Shown: positions 60,801-64,000 of the stretch, piece by piece
Position numbering within the stretch: position 1 is the first letter of the stretch
How the letters are laid out: every line of letters begins with the position of its first letter
NCBI GenBank assembly: GCA_035633115.1
Contig: DASQFN010000106.1
Location: 124,001 to 188,000, forward strand
Source: Gemmatimonadaceae bacterium
GTDB taxonomy: Bacteria; Gemmatimonadota; Gemmatimonadetes; Gemmatimonadales; Gemmatimonadaceae
Length of the DNA stretch: 64,000 nucleotides
Direction of reading: 5' to 3'
Position numbers and translations under genes: made by a program
The notes under the pieces: model-generated
Databases searched by the model: none
What the model saw: the letters and a program-made list of their open reading frames with translations, nothing else
What the model was told of the DNA's origin: nothing

Positions 60801-61544
60801 TCACCGGCCCGCACGGAGAAAAAGCGGCGAATCGACGCGACGTCGCATGGAAGGATCGCCCCACAGGCTAGCCAGATCAGACTCGAGCTGCTCGACAGCC
60901 GCGGTTCCGTGCTCGGCCACGTATCGCGCGGTTGCTGACCATGTGCGGACGTATCCCACCAGCTCGACTAGCGTGGATTCCCTGGTCAGCGTCATTCGCG
61001 GAGTGGAGACTTCATCGAACGGAAACGGAACCGTGGCGTACCCCTCGAGTACCAGGCAGCGCTCGGGTAGCCAGTAGCTTTCGATCGTTCCTCGATTGAA
61101 GCGGTGGAGGATTTCCTGCAGCTCCGGGGTGTCGAGCACGGCATCGCCGTAACACCAGACGGCAATAGCGCCCCCCGGAGCCAGAACCCGCCTTACTTCA
61201 GCGAAGAACGGTTCAGGGTCGAGCCAGTGGAGCGCCTGCGCGACCGTTACGAGGTCGACTGACTGGTCAGGGAGCCCGCTCGCATCGGCCCGAGCGACGC
61301 GATACTCGATACCAGGCAAGGCCTCGGCTCGCACGATCTGTTCGGGGCTCGCGTCGGTTGCGACAACGCGGTCGAAATGGGCAGCAAGTCCACGAGCCGC
61401 CTGGCCATTTCCGGTGGCGCAATCCAGGGCAACTCTACGGAATCGGGGAAGCCCTGCGATAAACTCGAACAGCTCTTTCGGATACTCCGGCCGGTAGATC
61501 GCGTAAAGGCCGGCGCGGTCCGAGAAATGATCCTTGAAGCTCAG
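60801..61544 (-). CDS. Class I SAM-dependent methyltransferase with apparent CTG start
   Basis: Homology extends upstream of the first ATG-type codon (61334). The full frame reads (M)SFKDHFSDRAGLYAIYRPEY, motif I VALDCATGNGQAARGLA, TDASPEQI, then VDLVTVAQALHWLDPEPFFA. It gives 247 residues, the normal size for this family. CTG at 61544-61542 overlaps the TGA of the preceding small gene as CTGA and falls exactly where the family starts (SFKDHF). No ATG, GTG or TTG is available between the homology and 61541-61732. Substrate unknown. Motif I has Cys-Ala for the usual Gly residues. Confidence 0.85.
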   Translation of the reverse strand: MSFKDHFSDRAGLYAIYRPEYPKELFEFIAGLPRFRRVALDCATGNGQAARGLAAHFDRVVATDASPEQIVRAEALPGIEYRVARADASGLPDQSVDLVTVAQALHWLDPEPFFAEVRRVLAPGGAIAVWCYGDAVLDTPELQEILHRFNRGTIESYWLPERCLVLEGYATVPFPFDEVSTPRMTLTRESTLVELVGYVRTWSATARYVAEHGTAAVEQLESDLASLWGDPSMRRRVDSPLFLRAGR

Positions 61545-61732
61545 AAGTCCCGAGTTCGCATTTCCTTGAAGAACCGGTCGGCGCGATCGCGCTCCTTCAG
61601 GGTCTCCTCGTCAACCGGAATATCCGAGAGGTTCTTGTCGTACTTCTTCCCGAATCCCTTGGGAATGGAGGAAGTCGTGCCTGACTTTGCCGCGTTCTTT
61701 CTGGCAAGTGCAGCGAGCTTGCGTTTGTCCAT
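61541..61732 (-). CDS. Small charged protein coupled to the methyltransferase
   Basis: 63 residues, strongly charged: DKRKLAALARKNAAKSGTT, KGFGKKYDKNLSDIP, VDEETLKERDRADRFFKEMR. It is basic at the front and acidic/basic mixed at the back, helical, with no cysteine and no signal. No family recognised. The methyltransferase start overlaps its stop, so the two are probably translated together. A weak GGAA precedes ATG 61732. The gap up to 61844 holds nothing I can name. Confidence 0.6.
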   Translation of the reverse strand: MDKRKLAALARKNAAKSGTTSSIPKGFGKKYDKNLSDIPVDEETLKERDRADRFFKEMRTRDF

Positions 61733-61844
61733 GACCGATTCCGCGTTCGGTGTGTGATTGCGATGACGACATTAAAGGTAGCGAGTCGTCGAGACACGTC
61801 CACAGATTCAGCTTGTCTGAAACTGATGAACTTTCGGGGGAACT

Positions 61845-61955
61845 TTGAATCGCACGAGTAGACGACTGATCCTGCTCGCGGCCACAATCGTTGCGGGTTG
61901 TGGCGGACCGTCGGAGCCAACTGCTGGGTGTGCGCGCTACCCGCACTCCGAGTAG
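61845..61955 (+). pseudogene. Truncated lipoprotein gene (signal peptide only)
   Basis: TTG 61845, preceded by GGGGGAAC, opens 36 codons: NRTSRRLILLAATIVAGCGG, then [15 protein letters not shown]. The lipobox IVAGC is clear. After about residue 27 the frame runs antisense into the end of nrdJ, so the mature protein is missing. It may be a deletion remnant. Confidence 0.4.
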
Positions 61956-64000
61956 CCGCAGACGTGACACTTGGCGCAGCCTTCGGCGAACTCCATGGAC
62001 GATCCGCAGTCGGGACACGTGCCGATGAAAGTCTCGCCGCCGGTCACCTTCTCGAACTCGTACTGCGCCTGCGACCCAGCTGAGTCGCTCGCGCCAGGGG
62101 TGCCGGGTGCGGCCGAAACCACCGGGGTGCCGTCGGGTGGCGTCTGCGCCCTCAGAAGCTCCTGCTGAATTCCCTGCTTCTCGCGCATCCAGTCCTCGAG
62201 GGCGATGCCGATTGCATCGGGAACGGAGAGAACCTTGTTCGGCCCCAGGCCCACGGCGCGGTCGGAGCTGATGCCGCGAAGCTGGCGGTGAATGGCCTGG
62301 ATCGAGATGCCGGAGCGAAGCCCGAGTGAGATCAGCCGGCCAATGGCCTCCACGTCGGCCATCGCCGCGCCGCCGGCTTTGCCCAGATTGATGAACACTT
62401 CGAATGGTTGTCCGCGATCATCCTCGGTGATGTGAATGAACATCGTGCCGAGTGGAGTCTCCTTGCGGATGGAAGTGCCGCGCAGCGCGTCGGGCCGCGC
62501 GCGCTTCTGCCTGCGCTGGAGGTTTTCCGCCTCCACCTCGAAGAGCTGCTTCTTCAGGCGTTCGATCTCGGCGTCGAGCTCGGCGATGGTTCCCTTCAGA
62601 TCACCGACTTCACCACGGCTTGCAGCAGCTGATCCGTCGGCCGGGCCTCCTCGCTCGGCTTTGGCCTTGTCGGTTGCACCCGTCGAAAGAACCTGATTGT
62701 CGCGCGACCCGTCGCGGTAGACAGTCACACCCTTGCACTTGAGCTCGTACGCCAGCTCGTAGATCGCGCGCACATCGTCGGGCGTCGCGGTGTGCGGGAA
62801 GTTCGTCGTCTTGGAGATGGCGGAATCGCAGTGCTCCTGGAAAGCAGCCTGCATTCTGACGTGCCACTCGGGAGTGATGTCATGCGCAGTGACGAACACG
62901 CGCTGCCACTTCTCGGGCACCTCGTCGAAATGGATGTGTCCCTGCTTGGCGATCTTCTCGATGAGCTCGTCGGAGTACCACCCTTCGCGCTTTGCGATCG
63001 CGAGAAAGTCCTCATTCACGTCCGGCATCATCACGCCGGCCTGGTTCCGCATGAACGCAACGGCGAAAAGGGGCTCGATTCCGGAGGAGCACCCCGCAAT
63101 GATCGAGATCGTCCCCGTCGGCGCGACGGTGTTGACGTTGCAGTTGCGCAGCATCTGCATAGGACGGATCCGCTCGCGGGCGGGCCCGCGGGCACAGGTC
63201 TCGTCCGGCCCCCAGATGGAGCGTGCCCACTCGGGGAACGGACCGCGCTCGTCGGCCAGCCTCTCGCTCTCGCGCTTCGATTCGGTGTCCACAAACTGCT
63301 GGAGCTTGCGGCCAAACTCGACGCCCTCATCAGTATTGTATGGGATCCCAAGCTTTACGAGCGCATCCGCGAAACCCATCACCCCGAACCCGATGCGACG
63401 GATACGCTTGGAAAGCGCGTCGATCTCGGGAAGCGGATACTTGTTGACGTCGATGATGTTGTCGAGGAAGCGCACCGAGAGATGGATGTCACGGGCAAAA
63501 GCCGGCCAATCCATCGCCCCTTCCTTCACGTAGCAGCCGACGTTGATGGAGCCGAGGTTGCAGACGTCGTACGGAAGGAGCGGCTGCTCGCCGCAAGGGT
63601 TCGTCGCCTCGTACTGCCCTACGTGCGGCACCGGATTGTGACGGTTTGCTTCGTCGATGAAGAAGCAGCCAGGCTCGCCCGTCCTCCAGGCTCCGTCGAT
63701 CATCTTGTCCCAGACTGCGCGCGCGTCGAGCTGGCCGGTGACCTTGCCATTGCTCGGGTCTACGAGATCGTAGCTCGTGCCCGCCTGCACTGCCGCCATG
63801 AACTTGTCGGTGATGGCGACCGAGATGTTGAAGTTCGTAATCTGCGTCAGGTCTTCCTTGCAGGTGATGAAATCCATGATGTCCGGATGGTCCACGCGCA
63901 GAATGCCCATGTTGGCGCCGCGTCGTGTGCCGCCCTGCTTGACCGCGTCGGTCGATGCGTCGTACAGCTTCATGAACGAAACCGGTCCCGAGGCGACGCC
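61937..64000 (-). CDS. nrdJ: Adenosylcobalamin-dependent ribonucleotide reductase (partial, 5' end outside window)
   Basis: At least 687 C-terminal codons are visible; the frame is open at the right edge. Class II reductase marks: [37 protein letters not shown] with the active-site cysteine region, [20 protein letters not shown]. An insert with a coiled coil ([20 protein letters not shown]) separates the barrel from an Arg/Lys-rich domain ([18 protein letters not shown]). The C-terminus has four cysteine pairs ([20 protein letters not shown]), likely carrying the redox-active thiols. It makes deoxyribonucleotides with vitamin B12 and without oxygen. Confidence 0.95.
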   Translation of the reverse strand, partial: GVASGPVSFMKLYDASTDAVKQGGTRRGANMGILRVDHPDIMDFITCKEDLTQITNFNISVAITDKFMAAVQAGTSYDLVDPSNGKVTGQLDARAVWDKMIDGAWRTGEPGCFFIDEANRHNPVPHVGQYEATNPCGEQPLLPYDVCNLGSINVGCYVKEGAMDWPAFARDIHLSVRFLDNIIDVNKYPLPEIDALSKRIRRIGFGVMGFADALVKLGIPYNTDEGVEFGRKLQQFVDTESKRESERLADERGPFPEWARSIWGPDETCARGPARERIRPMQMLRNCNVNTVAPTGTISIIAGCSSGIEPLFAVAFMRNQAGVMMPDVNEDFLAIAKREGWYSDELIEKIAKQGHIHFDEVPEKWQRVFVTAHDITPEWHVRMQAAFQEHCDSAISKTTNFPHTATPDDVRAIYELAYELKCKGVTVYRDGSRDNQVLSTGATDKAKAERGGPADGSAAASRGEVGDLKGTIAELDAEIERLKKQLFEVEAENLQRRQKRARPDALRGTSIRKETPLGTMFIHITEDDRGQPFEVFINLGKAGGAAMADVEAIGRLISLGLRSGISIQAIHRQLRGISSDRAVGLGPNKVLSVPDAIGIALEDWMREKQGIQQELLRAQTPPDGTPVVSAAPGTPGASDSAGSQAQYEFEKVTGGETFIGTCPDCGSSMEFAEGCAKCHVCGYSECG

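Overview
The window is about 64 kb of GC-rich bacterial chromosome with tightly packed genes. Its gene complement suggests a diderm aerobe, probably of the phylum Gemmatimonadota: a short SigA-type sigma factor, OmpA-barrel and TolC/MacA envelope proteins, several secreted or lipoprotein genes, MglA/roadblock, BshB1 and B12-dependent NrdJ. The phylum is my inference from gene content; no 16S rRNA gene is present. Housekeeping genes dominate. Many neighbouring genes overlap by four bases (TTGA, GTGA, ATGA, CTGA), which implies translational coupling, and several starts are not ATG.

Layout. 1-5.9 kb (minus): amidohydrolase (cut by the window edge), DUF4105 protein, Gfo/Idh oxidoreductase, SpoIID-like protein, rimO, yajQ. 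6-11.4 kb (minus): a SigA-like sigma factor with a clear terminator, lepB, an aldehyde dehydrogenase, an NtrX-like sigma-54 activator and a coupled membrane-anchored protein. 11.4-14.6 kb is a gene graveyard: a frameshifted methyltransferase, a shortened 60-codon ORF, a second broken comM, a small two-HTH regulator, a truncated DUF2911 gene, the 3' half of a tRNA-Ile and an unknown lipoprotein. Intact comM follows at 14.6-16.2 kb. 16.3-28.6 kb holds sensory and envelope genes: a carboxypeptidase-regulatory-like protein, a PAS/GAF histidine kinase, a tandem-barrel OmpA protein, a pseudokinase-kinase fusion, a large NtrY-like kinase and a creatininase-family protein.

28.7-37.5 kb (plus) is a tripartite efflux operon: TolC, MacA-type adaptor, one ATPase, then four FtsX/MacB permeases in an A-B-A'-B' order. 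It is followed by bshB1, a tryptophan 2,3-dioxygenase with an apparent CTG start, a 130-bp palindromic repeat, and a coupled cysteine desulfurase-mnmA pair.

41.5-50.5 kb (minus) is a long genome-maintenance and chaperone cluster, in transcription order: small lipoprotein with its own terminator, SRP RNA, dnaX, ybaB, recR, a small membrane protein, a roadblock protein, mglA, pgsA, cinA, grpE, dnaJ, M23 peptidase. 50.5-59.9 kb (minus) carries a BrkB-family protein, a YtxH protein and central carbon metabolism (transaldolase, pyruvate kinase, an MBL-fold hydrolase, glucose-6-phosphate isomerase, class II aldolase). That block runs directly into a DHp-like phosphotransfer protein and a sigma-54 response regulator. 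60-64 kb holds msrB, a methyltransferase coupled to a 63-residue protein, and nrdJ, which leaves the window.

The most notable items are the DHp-only protein coupled to an NtrC-type regulator, the pseudokinase-kinase fusion, the duplicated permease pair, the tRNA-Ile scar with comM debris, CTG start codons inside CTGA overlaps, and two families of intergenic inverted repeats. I found no CRISPR array, no intact transposase and no complete tRNA gene.
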